Source: Ischnura elegans (lineage: Eukaryota > Arthropoda > Insecta > Odonata > Coenagrionidae). From it: a stretch of 64,000 bases of DNA. The stretch is taken from assembly GCF_921293095.1 (NCBI RefSeq), contig NC_060249.1, positions 73,791,907-73,855,906 of the forward strand, given 5' to 3'. A program made the position numbers and the translations under genes. Below, one piece after another: positions 45,061-56,599 of the stretch. The notes beneath the pieces are model-generated. The model did no database searches. It worked only from the letters and a program-made list of their open reading frames with translations, and had not been told where the DNA came from. How positions within the stretch are numbered: the first letter of the stretch is position 1; each line of letters begins with the position of its first letter.

Positions 45061-47608
45061 ATTCCACTACCTCATACATTTATAGGGCTCTCATGCATAC
45101 TCGAAAGCTCACTTACCATCTTCTACCTTCCAATGCTTTTATTTGTGCCACTTGGTCCATTTTTGTTGCTGCATTCGTTGCAGTGCTCCTCATCTGGACG
45201 ATCATCCTCATTAACATCTTCTATCTTAAGTATCCACCTGTTAATTAGATATTAAATGACAGTTGAGTGATGTTTCTAGACTGGTAAAACTAAATTTGTA
45301 AATTTGTGAAATTATAAAAAATCGAATGCCACAATCTGAAAGTAACAGGACTTCAGGTAGACAGCGACATCTTCACATGCTCAGATTACACGACTATTAG
45401 CCTGAGCGACGAATTAACTGTATGCTAACTAACATCCAAGCATAATCTAATTAATTGCATCAAATTTGCCGCCTACAACCATCGAAAATACGTCTAGTTT
45501 ATCTCACATTGGTCATGCAGTGAATACCTTGATTAAAAGTAGTTGCTAATTAACGGTTACAGGGTCATTGTAAGGGCTGTTTTGATATCACTCATGTCGA
45601 AACAGCAACGAATATTTGCAAAAATAACATTGAAACACTTGAAAACGAATCCTATACACATAGTAGAATAAAATTTAGGAATAAAACCGCGATCAATAAA
45701 TAGAAGTTTAATAAAAGAGAAAACGAAGGCAATTACTTATAGCTAAAAGAACGACTCCTTTGAAGAAACCGCAAGGAAAACTGATGAAATGGGTTAATTA
45801 ATAATTTTTCTAAGCCTCATAATCAACTTTTCACGAAAAGAACCTTAGTAACTTTAAAATTTGATCATGGTAAAGTGGGAGTGACAATAGTACCTTTGAA
45901 AATTTCATTATATGAATAGGAGCTATTGTATCCCAAAAAAATAAACTAAGGGAGAAACGGTTTTTCTGATTCGTGAAACGTATTTGACAGAAGTAGCCTA
46001 TGCCTCAATAAAAAGAGATAATATGAGTTGAAGAAATCATAAAGTACTCAAAACTAGAGAAAAATGCATTCAAATTTGTTTAAGACAGCAAAGAACATTT
46101 CAAGAACTGTTGAGCAAATACCCCTTAATTTAAGGGATGTTCAGATGAGAAAATGAAGAAGTGGATTGGTACCATCTCTTCAAAAATATTCAATTTCTCA
46201 GAAAAATTGTCCTTGTTGGTAGATACAGAACCTTTCACCATAGTTATAAATTCCTTGGGTTTATGCCCGTAATTTCACGAAAATGACTTCAAAATTCAAA
46301 GATGATAAGGTAAATGCTTCTCTCTATCTCCCTAAAATCAGTACGTGCGAGAGCAGGCAAAGCCGAAAGAGATTTTCATACAAGCGAATTCTTCGGGATA
46401 GGCCTCGCGTCCTTGCCGGGCTTGGTCAATTTTTCCCCCTAGAGAGCCACTTTCCACTGCATGAATTTTTCCTTCTCGTTTTTTCGGGAGATTTTCCCAT
46501 TTACGTTTTTTTATGACCTCGCCGAAGGAAGTTACTTCGTCATGGACGGTGAGGCTTGCATGAGGGAGGTCTGATGCTGCACTGATTACAACCCTCGAGG
46601 GCCGAGACTCGTGCGAAGATTAGGCGAGCCAGGAAATTAGGTGGCGGCATTCGATAATATTAGCGAACATCAAGGCCGAGGAGGAGAAAAAAATCCAGCA
46701 ACGAAATGAAGTGTTTTGTGGCGGTTAAAACAGAGTAAATGAGAGAAATGAAATGAGGCAAGTGTAAGAAAAAACCCATTAAATGGTCAAGCGGACAATC
46801 CCTAATTACCAGAGCACTTCGAACTGAATTCGAGCTCAAGGCGTGTCCGCTACGTGACGCCATTTAATCATCGAATTGCAGAATATAAGCAATTACAGGT
46901 GGCAATATCGGCAATCCAATGTGATGATCGCTTCTGTATCTCATAAAAAATAGCAACAATTAGGCCAAATAACAATATCCCATAATAAAAGTAACCGATT
47001 TTCTTGCAGACCGACTGTGATTGTATAAACTTTGTCGGGACACTTTTCCCATGGTACAATACAGTTAGGCCTCAAAAGTGCAAGTTTAAACTAGTTCCGA
47101 ACCAATACTTTGGCGAGCAGTTTCAGAACCGTTCACATGATGCTCCAGTTCAGAGCAGCTTCGCCGATGACTCTGTTCCAAACCAATTCCCCGGTGCAAG
47201 GTCTGGTAAGATAGCTCTAAGAAAACCTGAACTGCTGCTTCGAAAAATTGCTTAGCTTTAAACGTAGGTAAGAAGAGGACTTTTCTCACGATTTTCTCAT
47301 AAATCCAATAAAAAAGGGGTTTCATCATGGTTAGGCGGCTGATATACTTTACCTGCCTAGGTTTCTACAATTTGTTCCCATTCTCACTAGATAGCTCCCT
47401 TACATAGAGTTACGGAGCAATATGCGTTCAATTTTAACCACCCTAAAAGGTAAACTAACTCCATGTCTCAGAAAATATTTTTGGACCTGAGCTTGAATTT
47501 GTAAGAAATTTTTTTCACGATGGCTTTTGATTATACTGCACAAAACGCATAAATAAAATTCGAATCCGGAGGAGGCAAATTACGACAACGAATAATGATT
47601 TTTTTCAC
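45061..47608. other. 2.5 kb without recognised features
   Basis: Only short unrecognised frames on both strands (for example 46283-46516 plus, 47086-47328 minus). Confidence 0.35.
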
Positions 47609-47611
47609 TTA

Positions 47612-47834
47612 AGGCCGTTTAACACGGTGCACGTCATTGCGCAATCTGACGTATGTACGAATTAGCAGTCGAAATAACGTCGTGCAAAGAGGTGAATTGC
47701 TAGAACGCATGCGAGAATGCATGGATGCGAGATGACAAAATAGCCCCGGCTCTAATTCGAAGCTCGCATTCTCGCAATTTTAAAATGTTATCGATGCTAG
47801 CCTGCGCAAAGATATGCCGCGTGTAAAACGGCCT
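47612..47834. mobile_element. PIF/Harbinger-like MITE
   Basis: The ends AGGCCGTTTAACACGG and, as complement, AGGCCGTTTTACACGC are inverted repeats. Both are flanked by TTA (47609-47611 and 47835-47837), the 3-bp target of the PIF/Harbinger superfamily. An inner inverted pair GCGAGAATGC / GCATTCTCGC folds the centre. No coding capacity. Confidence 0.75.
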
Positions 47835-47837
47835 TTA

Positions 47838-50800
47838 CTGTGTGTTCACCCTGCCTTAGTACCAAGAAACATTCCTCAATCCGGCAAGGAAAGTTTACTT
47901 ATGCGCACTCTTAAAACAGTATATATTTCCAAACACAAGGCTACATGTCAGAAAGGTTCAGAAAAAAATATTGCAATTGTCAAAGAAAGATGGCATGGTG
48001 TAACAAAAAGACAATAAACCGCAACGTGGTTCATACCCAATCCCTAACCGAATTACAAGTTTTATCCGGAAGTGAATCTACTCTAATTAGGCATGCTCGC
48101 ACAATTGCAATCACTCCTAAGGTTTTTCCACGTGTCATAACCAAGCTCTAATGCGGAATTCAGTGACGTAAATGATGTCAAAGAATTTTAAATTGCCAGG
48201 AATTAACATCCGTAATTGAGAGGATTTTTTTTACTCCGCAAATCTCTCGGATTCTCTAGGCGTAAGTAACTTGCTTTCCGGGGAAAATGGATGGGAGATT
48301 GGAATTGGCTTATCATCGTCATCTCGAAGTTAATATGACCGTAGTGGCCTTCAGAAATTGTTGCATCATCTCCGTCTTGTTATACAGCCTTAGAAATGGA
48401 AGAAAAAAAAAACAATAAATAACCAGCAATTGGAGGCACCTTGCAAAACCGGTACAGAGATGTTTAGGCTGTTCATTACGGTGAGTGGCTAAGAGAACTT
48501 AGAAAACTGACGAGTTAATGCTTAACGAAATATGGGTAAACGCATATGAAAAATACTTGTTTAATATTTTCCAGACTCGGACTCATTTGCATTGTATAAT
48601 GCAATTCATCTCGATATTGAGGAAATTTTACCGTATATATATTTCTATGGGTTTCCGAACTAAAAAAACTTGGATTTTAATTCACCACACTGTTACAATC
48701 AAAAATAACCTTCCGATGATTTGCACTATTCATGCGCACCACACAAAATAATTATTCGTGTCCGGATAAGGTTGATTACGACATTGAAAAGTCAGTCATT
48801 GAAATAATTCCTCCTTCGCACTGACCACCTTCTAGAGGGAAGAAGGAAAGTTGACTTACGTCTTGCACATGATGAATCGGCTTTGGACCAGGATACGAGA
48901 GAGATGACTTCGCAAAAATGAGATTAAAAATTCAAAAAGTAATTTCAATTGCAATATAATGGGACCACAAATTCTCGGATAGACAGGTATGGTGTTCCAG
49001 CCGCTAGTTTAAACCCATACTTAGCATAATAAAGCAAACTCATTGAAAGACTATAGTTGGCATGATGAGCCAAGCTCAGAAGTGATGACTTTTAGCAATA
49101 AATATTTAAAATGACTATACTTGAAGTAATTATGCATACATTTCAAAGCCACACTACGCGATTCAACTGCAAGATTCATCATCAGTTTTTGGATCTTTCG
49201 TGAAGTAACAAAAAATTGTGAAGAAGTTCCCGAGGTTTTTAATCCTTAAATACCTGTGAATGAAATGGCCATGCACAATTTCTGTTAAAACTAAATTTAT
49301 TTTAACAATTTTTCGAATCATTATGAGATCTGATAAAAATTCGGAAATTGTCACTTAAAAATCTTATAAAAATTCGAAAAATATCTCAGATGGTGACCCA
49401 GCACTCATAAGGTCTTGCACGCCAAAACTTCGGCCGATCACCTACTCTTTCAGTTATTGGCAAATTAATGATTAATAGAATTCAAATCACAGTAGTTATC
49501 TAAGAATATCGCTACGGACGGCTCAAATAGCATGAAAAATTGTTAACTTAATAAAATAAAGGTTGAATTATGCACATCTTATGTACCCTATTTTTAAATT
49601 TTGATCCAAATGTCATCTTTCGAATAATTAATACGAGATTTTTGAATTGATAAGTCATGCAAAGGTGAGAGGTGCATTCGCAACAAGTATTTGTTTTGAC
49701 TGACATAGTCGCGGCCATCTTTTCCGAATATCAGCGTCTTAAATGATGCTAAGTTCCCCGCTACACTTCCGCTAACGGCGAAATGGCCTTAGCCTTAGCT
49801 TCGAGCTGCTAATGCTATTAGTCGCCTCCTACAAATAACCAAAGTACCAAGCGAGGTTAAAACTACTAGGAAATAGGATTAAACTAGATAAATAAACCCC
49901 AACGGCCCGCGTCGTTTCCGTACGCCGCCTTTCCAAAAGTAGACAAGACCATTGCGTTGCGTGGGAAACCAATTCGATAAAACCGTACATGTCACCCGAC
50001 ATCCTGTGTCGGTACTTTTTCACGTAGCAGGTATTGCGTGTGATCGGATCGGACAACTAGCCGTTTCCTCTCTCCGACAGAGCTGAAAGCTCAAAAGCGA
50101 GCAAAGACAATGAGGGAGACTTCAAGGAAAGACGGCCGAAGGCCACATTTCTCCTCGCGACTGTGAAGCAGGGGAAGGAAGCCGGCTGCGTCAACGTGCT
50201 CTCGTCAACGCTGGCGAGGAAGAAGCGACGAGATATGCCCGTGGATGAATAACAGTCAACGTTTGAGAAGATGGCATGTTAAACATATTACGGTCCACGA
50301 ATACTAATACCGTATCTTTGTCGGAATTGGGTGCGGCATATGAACGGCAGATTCAAAACCAAAGGATGGTCAACTATGAGTGAATCATATTGTTTTGCGC
50401 GCTGCAGGTACGTTAAAGCTGTAACGGTATATCACGGTAACCCCGACCAGGTAGTAAACAAAAAAAAACATTTTGAGGTGCATTATTCTGGGTTAGGAGT
50501 AATGTATTTTTCGTGTTAGCAGAAACTGATAGATTATTATTGAGAACATTGATCAGAAAGACTTTTTCAAATAAAAATTAATAGCAGAATAAATATACTT
50601 GTACAATTTTCAATTATTTTTTCTTTTTTCATTTTAATTTAATTATTATTCTCTTTTTTCATTGTAAGTAGCAAATTTTATCTTTTTGTACGTTTATATT
50701 TTTGGGATCTTTTCTTTTCATTTTTAATTTTTTTTGCATAATTCATCACCAAATTCACTCACGCGACAATTGGCAACTTAAAACAACTAGATGAAGGAAA

Positions 50801-51610
50801 GACATAGAGAAAACTCATATATATAAGTATATTGTTGGAATTGTTGGATCATAATTCCAAATGTCTGTAAGTCAAGTGCTATTGGTCGCCTCGAGCCTTA
50901 AACTGAATTTCCATTCATTTCATTTTATCCCCTTCCAGATAAAATTCCCACATCTCAATATTTTCCACCTTTTCTTTCTTATTTAGAATATAGAAATACG
51001 TATATTTCTGGCGACTTTTAGCCACTATTCCATTACTGTCCAATTATTTCATTCCTATCCGCTTCGTTCACGTACAGCCCTTATCGTCCATTACCATCAA
51101 TTTTCTCAATCTCAAAAAACATTTTTAACCGTTTACAGCAATGTAATTTATTTATATCTGTCTCTCCTATTTACCTATTTCATTTTTCGTCCTTTTCTAC
51201 CCTTTCCACATCACTTTGTTGCATTTTTATTACATATTCTACGCAGGGAAGAGGAGAACTTCCGTCCCCTAAAAATTCACTCACTCAAGCAAATAATAGA
51301 ACGCATTTAAATTCGAAATTAACATCACTCTCAGGGAAAAGGCCGTTCATTAATAGACAAATAAAATATCGATCAGAAATTCTAATTTATCAACCAGAGG
51401 ACCTTTGACACTCCTAAAAAAAGGTCAAACTATCTAAACGGAGTTTTAATGCTCTTTATCGCCATCATAGTCATCTAAATGCCAACACAACTTGCACTTG
51501 CTGTTGAGGTATGTAGATGACTCTGGCTCCATTGACTGAAACAACAATAGAATTTCGCAGACGCATTACTTGAAAGATTACACACACTACGCCAACGCGC
51601 TTAAAATTAG
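47838..51610. other. 3.8 kb mostly AT-rich, with a GC-rich patch at 49.88-50.25 kb
   Basis: The GC-richer patch has overlapping frames on both strands (minus 49829-50056 and others) but no recognised product. It could be a regulatory or 5'-exon region. 50580-51250 is T-rich low-complexity DNA. No RNA gene was noticed. Confidence 0.35.
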
Positions 51611-51621
51611 AACTTAATTTA
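51611..51621. repeat. target-site duplication, left, of fold-back copy E
   Basis: AACTTAATTTA, exactly repeated at 51876-51886. Confidence 0.8.
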
Positions 51622-51875
51622 TGTTAAAATATTTCCTGGAGTTTAGGTCAACGTATGTTATGCAAACAAGCTATAGCCATCGTTTTTGTTTATTTAAAAC
51701 CACCATCAGGGCTTAACTTTGTACACTAGTTTGTACATTAGTTAAGCCCTAATGATGGTTTCAAATAAACAGAAACGTTGGCTATAACTTGTTTGCATAA
51801 CATACGTTGACCTAAACTCCAGGAAATATTTTAACATGTATTAAACGAGGTCAAGATGAGAAGAAAAAAATAATA
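51622..51875 (+). mobile_element. fold-back insertion E
   Basis: Arms of about 100 bp at 51622-51722 and 51733-51837 form a long hairpin; for example GTTAAAATATTTCCTGGAG is inverted at the far end. The tail is on the right (51838-51875, 38 bp). The duplication is a perfect 11 bp. The core at 51749-51776 reads CTAATGA, a short helix (GTTT/AAAC), then GAAACG. The tail is on the same side as in copy A and opposite to B-D, F and G, so the element inserts in both orientations. Confidence 0.8.
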
Positions 51876-51886
51876 AACTTAATTTA

Positions 51887-52279
51887 CGTTTCGCTCCTCG
51901 AAACACTATGAGTCTTGTTGCAATTAAAGTCTTCTAATTGTCTTTCTTGATATAGAACTCAAAATAAAACTCCGAACTCCAAAGAAAAATCATATTAGCT
52001 CGTACTGCATCCCATTTTTCACTCTCTCCTCACACAGTTTCAGTAAACTCATTGTACTATGTAACAAAGCCCACGTATTAAAACGAGAATTTAATGGGTG
52101 ACTAATTTTTTCATCTGCTCCATACGAACTTTCTCCATTTGATGATGATCCATTTGTTATCGACATGATCTGGCTGATTTATATATTCTCCACATCCATT
52201 TCAAGGGAAGAGTACCTGGGAGCATATAAATGTATTTGAAAATCCTTGATAATACTTTGGATGGAGCATTACGCCGACC
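51887..52279. other. AT-rich DNA, nothing recognised
   Basis: No supported feature. Confidence 0.35.
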
Positions 52280-52535
52280 AGACCCTTCAATTCCCCAGGT
52301 AATTTACCAAAGTTAACGGTGAAAGTTGTTGGAGACCCAAGGTCCTCCTAGGATGGCAAAGCAATGGAAAAATGATCCCATTCCAACGCTTAAGTCGTGC
52401 CTGGCGGTTTTTGCAATTTTTTCCAAACCCGATTCGTGAACGGTGGTGAAATCCACATTCAAAGTCATGAGAAAACATCCCTGGACCGAGAATCAAACCA
52501 CGTACCTTTGGCAACCCGGCCCACTCGGGAGGTTC
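52280..52535 (-). mobile_element. tRNA-derived SINE (diverged)
   Basis: On the minus strand, a head around 52535-52470 contains an A-box-like GAGTGGGCCGGGTTGCC region and the B-box-like GTGGTTTGATTCTCGG. The body includes TTTGCCATCCTAGGAGGACC (complement of about 52340-52360). A related word, GTTGCCATCCTAGATGGACC, occurs in the SINE near 61.75 kb, tying the two to one family. Confidence 0.55.
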
Positions 52536-52628
52536 TTTATACCAATAATGGCATTTTTTTCTGGTGACAAATGATATGAATCGGAAGTCGATGACAAATC
52601 ATCGTCCATAAAAAAAATTATAAAGATT

Positions 52629-52850
52629 TTGTTGCGTCGCGGAGAGAAGAGCAGGAAAATGGATGCCGTCGTCCCACTGTTGAGTGAGTGGCTACGGACA
52701 ATGGGATGGCCGTTCCACTTGGGCCTCGATGATCGGGATCACGTCGCACGTCACTCGTGCGGAAATAGTCGGGTCCGGAAAAGGCTGCGAGGCGGCAGCA
52801 ATGGGGAAAATAGGTGGGATGGCAGTGCAGAGCAGTCGCGGGAGAAATGA
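52629..52850 (+). other. unrecognised GC-rich frame
   Basis: A plus frame of 73 codons contains MDAVVPLLSEWLRTMGWPFH from an internal ATG. The minus strand is open too (52692-52991). No family is recognised. It lies directly next to fold-back F. Treat it as a non-coding GC-rich patch unless transcripts show otherwise. Confidence 0.2.
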
Positions 52851-52863
52851 TACGCTAGAGGAG

Positions 52864-53037
52864 CGGTGAATATAATCATTCGTTAGAATTACTAGCCGAT
52901 GAAATAAAAACTTGGTATTTTCCACATAATGATTTATTATGACCGACCATGGTTTCGTAACAGCGAAAACCACGAAACCATGGTCGATCATATCAATAAA
53001 TCACCATGTGGAAAAAAATTTTCATTTCTTCAACTCC
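52864..53037 (-). mobile_element. fold-back insertion F
   Basis: The arms centre on GACCGACCATGGTTTCGT and its complement CACGAAACCATGGTCGATC, with a loop of only about 12 bases. Arms extend from about 52897 to 53037. A left tail of about 33 bp precedes them. TACGCTAGAGGAG (52851-52863) and TACGATAAAGGAG (53038-53050) match at 11 of 13. The CCGACCATGGTTTCG word is shared with copy B, so both belong to one subfamily. The central core has been lost. Confidence 0.65.
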
Positions 53038-53050
53038 TACGATAAAGGAG

Positions 53051-53586
53051 TACTACCAATTGTAAGTTACGCCCGCTACTATTAATTATACTCTTTAGAA
53101 GGCTTAGAGGAAGCATCACTCCCATTCATCTGGTCGTATGTTACTACTTTTCGAGGAGTATTATTGCACTTTAAAAACTTACGCTTTAAAAAAAATCTTT
53201 AAAGGATAAATTAAACTAGGAAGGCAATGCCTTTTAGAATTTCCGTTCGTGAAACATGCTGAAAGAAACTACTTTTTACTTTCCACACAACTTTTTAGTT
53301 ACCTCCGATCGATTTCAACAACTATGTGTCATTTTCAGGGGAGGAGAGCCAACTTTGTAAGCACAAATCAGTTGGCACTCCACCTAGTAAATGACGCCTT
53401 ATTGTTGAAATCGGTCGGGTTAATGAAAAGGCTGTGTCGTAGTACAAAGTAGTTTCTTCTAACATAATTGAAAATGATAAGTTGGTACCTGACCGACTAA
53501 GTACCTTACCATCAACTAGAATATATGGGTCCGTAACCTGATCAAGTGAGATGATACTCTCATGGTGAATTCTATCCGGTTATTCT
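53051..53586. other. intergenic DNA, nothing recognised
   Basis: No supported feature. Confidence 0.35.
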
Positions 53587-54096
53587 GTGTTCAATGTAAA
53601 TCTCAAAATAAGTGGATGCATCACTTCCGCTCTATGCCTGTCGTATTTTCCGTTTTTCATAGCGTATTACTTTGCCTCTAAAGAAGCGACCAGTAGGGGT
53701 CGCGAACCTAAAGCTCTTATGTATATATTCCAATATTTCCAATCTTACTCTGACTGTTGTATTACCTCTATGGGTATTTTAGACTTCTTTTTACTCAATA
53801 GACTTTTCACCCATACTCCGAGGTCGGATGAGATAGAAACATCCCACGGCCCATGGCAGACCACGGCATACGAAGAGAATGATTGGCACATGTTTCACGG
53901 GCTGATTCACGAGTTTCTGGAATACCCTGATCAACAACGTGAGCGTGTATTCCGGAGTATTGCTTTGCGATCGGAACTCCACGACGCGAAGCTAGTCTTC
54001 CGCAATGCCAACGGCGGAATTAATTATGAGTCACTGAGATCTCAGAGAGAGGGCGCGAGCTCAACGATTGCCAATATTAAATTGCTCGCATGTTAG
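53587..54096 (+). CDS. unrecognised 169-codon open frame
   Basis: This is the longest unassigned plus frame in the window apart from retroelement pieces. The first 75 residues are hydrophobic and AT-driven. The last 90 (from TPRSDEIETSHGPWQ to NANGGINYESLRSQREGASS) are charged and more balanced in composition, as if only that part were coding. No signal peptide, domain or splice pattern can be assigned with confidence. It may be an exon extended by chance, part of an unknown element, or chance altogether. Confidence 0.2.
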   Translation: MFNVNLKISGCITSALCLSYFPFFIAYYFASKEATSRGREPKALMYIFQYFQSYSDCCITSMGILDFFLLNRLFTHTPRSDEIETSHGPWQTTAYEENDWHMFHGLIHEFLEYPDQQRERVFRSIALRSELHDAKLVFRNANGGINYESLRSQREGASSTIANIKLLAC

Positions 54097-54229
54097 AATT
54101 CTTTGGCGAAGTTAATGAATTTTTATAATGACACATGTTCTGACAAATGGCAAATGACATTTGTTCTCAAAAATGACAGAAAACGTCTTATGCCATTGAG
54201 TGATTCTCAGAACAGAAAAGTAGAAAACA

Positions 54230-54521
54230 CACATTTCTAAATTTCTAAAGACACAAGTAATTTTATCATTGCTTGCCCAGGTCATAATCACTGGTCAACA
54301 ATACTAAGATTGGTTTGACGCAGCTCTTCACTCAATTCTCGTATCAGCTAATCCTTTCGCACTTACGTATTTCTTCTCTTTCACATCTCTCTTTATCTGT
54401 TCCGTATATTTCATCCCTGGTATTCCTTCTCCGTTCTTACCATCCATTTGCCCCTCCACGATTGTTTTCATCGGGCAATCATGCCTCAAGATGTGACCTA
54501 TTATAGTCTGTTCACTTTATG
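54230..54521 (-). mobile_element. LINE RT C-terminal end (family 2)
   Basis: The minus strand reads QTIIGHILRHDCPMKTIVEG, QMDGKNGEGIPGMKYTEQIK and KGLADTRIE, stop, RAASNQS. This is the 'GHxLRHDxxxKTIxEGxxxGKRGRGRPRxxY...ADDRxxWR' terminal block of RTE-like LINE proteins. One TGA replaces the tryptophan codon. The upstream half of the same protein appears at 56335-56584, suggesting that one copy was split by the intervening DNA. Confidence 0.7.
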
Positions 54522-54699
54522 TCTGCGGGTGATCTTTCGTGAGAGCCCGGACACTCTCGGATGGCTTCGCTTATATGGGAGGGGTAGTACCGAGAGAAAG
54601 AGAGGAGCGAACACAACGTTGCCAAATGTACATAGCCGCCCTAATTTGTCACTGAAAACGTGTGAGTCATAGGTGGGCACAGGAATTTTGGCCCCGGCG

Positions 54700-56010
54700 C
54701 AGAGACAATATAATAATAATAATAATAAATTCGTTTATTTCGTGGGCCTGTGGCCCATGAGAAAACCATTGCACAACTTTCACATGTTAAGCATGATATT
54801 ACATTCCCAAAAGAAAAAAAAATAAAAAGAAACACATAAGATACACTTGTTGCGGACAGCCGCCAACTTACAAACAATTAGGCAAAAACAATACCAACGA
54901 AAGGAGAAACAGTTTCCAAAATGGAGATACTTTAGTTTCCCCTCCTTGGTGACATCATATTCATAAGGAAAAACAAAAAATGAAAAGAAATACAAAACAT
55001 TTAATCGTTGTAAACCGCCGACAGCACACAGACAATACGGCAAAACAACAGCAACACAAGGGAAAACATCATACTGCGGAGTAACTGACCAACCATCGCA
55101 AGAAATCAAGGCGATAATTTAATATAACAATAGTGTCAGACAAACAGTATTAAAAAAACAAAAAAAGTAAATAACAACTTAGTATGACACTCAAATTTAA
55201 CATAATTTTACACTCAATTTTCTGCAACCATATGTTAGAGCCATTCGATTTAACACCGTTCTAATTTTACTTCAATCAGTTTTAGACAGACAGCATTTTA
55301 GGGTTATTTATTAAGATATCGTACACCTGGGTTTTGAAGGCATGTATGGATTTAGTATTTCTAATTTTGGATGGTAGGGAGTTCCATACTCTAGAGGCGA
55401 TTATTGTGAAGGATTTAGTTACGTGAAGTGTGCTATGTTGAGGGATGTGAAGATCTACGGAGTGATTCCTAGTGGGTACTGCATGTAGATCTTTTTTCCA
55501 GGTAAATCTAGCAGCTAGGTAAACGGGATTACGAGTGGATAAAATTTTATAGGCAAGCAGGATCACATGGTATAAACGACGCTGTTTTAGTTTCAGCCAA
55601 CGTAATCGAACGTAAGTATCAGATATCCTATCCCATTTGTTTAGGTCATAAATGTAGCGCATTGAAGAGTTCATTGTTACTTGCAATTTGTTGTTACTTT
55701 CTTCGCAGAGATTAGTAAACAGAGAGGAGCAGTAGTCAAGGTGAGGAAAAATTAGTGACTGAACCAAGGTGGTTCGAATTTTGGGCGGAACTATGTTCTT
55801 GGTTCTATACAATTGATGTAGTATGCTCAGACATTTCTGTTTTGTGACATGGACTTGTTTTTTCCACTTGAGTTCCTTATCAAATATTATACCAAGGTTT
55901 TTAACCGTTTCTTCGTACGGTATTACACGATTTTCTAATTGAATTTTTCCAAGAGCGGATTCATCAATTTGAGTAATAAGATGTCTAGGACCAAATATAA
56001 TACATACTCA
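54700..56010 (-). mobile_element. LINE, 5'-truncated, with intact RT C-terminal frame (family 3)
   Basis: The minus-strand frame is open from about 56003 to 55282, well over 200 codons. IFGPRHLITQIDESALGKIQ is followed by VKNLGIIFDKELKWKKQV (the 'LGxxxDxxLxWxxH' block), LVQSLIFPHLDYCSSLF ('SLxxPxxDYC'), LRWLKLKQRRLYHVILLAYK, DLHIPQHSTLHVTKSF and ASRVWNSLPSKIRNTKS, ending at a stop. Palm-domain motifs and endonuclease are missing because of 5' truncation. A 3' UTR of about 550 bp leads to a (TTA)n tail (plus-strand TAATAATAAT at 54710-54728). The lack of stops suggests a fairly recent insertion. Jockey/CR1-like; the exact clade is open. Confidence 0.8.
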
Positions 56011-56227
56011 TAATAATAATATACATACTCATTTGGAAGGTATTGTGGATAACCCTTTCACAGGAGCCCATGACATTGTCAGCTACCACACTGAATGAGG
56101 CACCGTTGGTGGAAGGCATAATTAGTTACATGCAAGGAGAACGCGTGAGGTATGGCAACACTGCTCCACGAGCAAATTCACGATGTTCACTCGACGGAGG
56201 CCTGAGAGCAAATGACTGAGGCCACGC

Positions 56228-56584
56228 CTACTGTCTGCTGATTGGCAAAGGCAAAGTCACATGTCGAGATACTTTCCCTCCCCTCATCTCCACTTGCTTT
56301 GGCCACACCAGCTCACCCGCAGAGATAAAATGAACGGAATATAGGTTGGTCCGTCGTTTTATTAAAGTACTCATGAGGCTTCTCTTTTCTCCTTCTCTTT
56401 TCAGGGCTTCCTCATTACTCGGCCGATTACATACCCGGCCGATCCATTTGATCCTCATCATTCTTCTGTAGCACCACTTCTCGAATAGTTCTATCCTTGA
56501 TTTTTCCGCTGCTGTCCTTGTCCATGCCTGACTTCCGTAAAGAAGCATGCTCCATAGCAAGGGGGCAGAAGACAAATATCTCAA
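56228..56584 (-). mobile_element. LINE RT fragment (family 2)
   Basis: The minus strand begins LLYGSQAWTRTAAEKSRIEL and continues FEKWCYRRMMRIKWIGRVCN, EEALKREGEKRSLMSTLIKR and RTNL. This is the 'YGSExWTxxxxxxxRLxAFExWCYRRMLRIxW' region just downstream of the RT palm. Family likeness ends after RRTNL near 56335, where the next expected block (IGHILRHD) is found instead at 54520. The rest of the open frame, down to 56228, is unrelated. Confidence 0.75.
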
Positions 56585-56599
56585 TGTTATTGAATTAAT

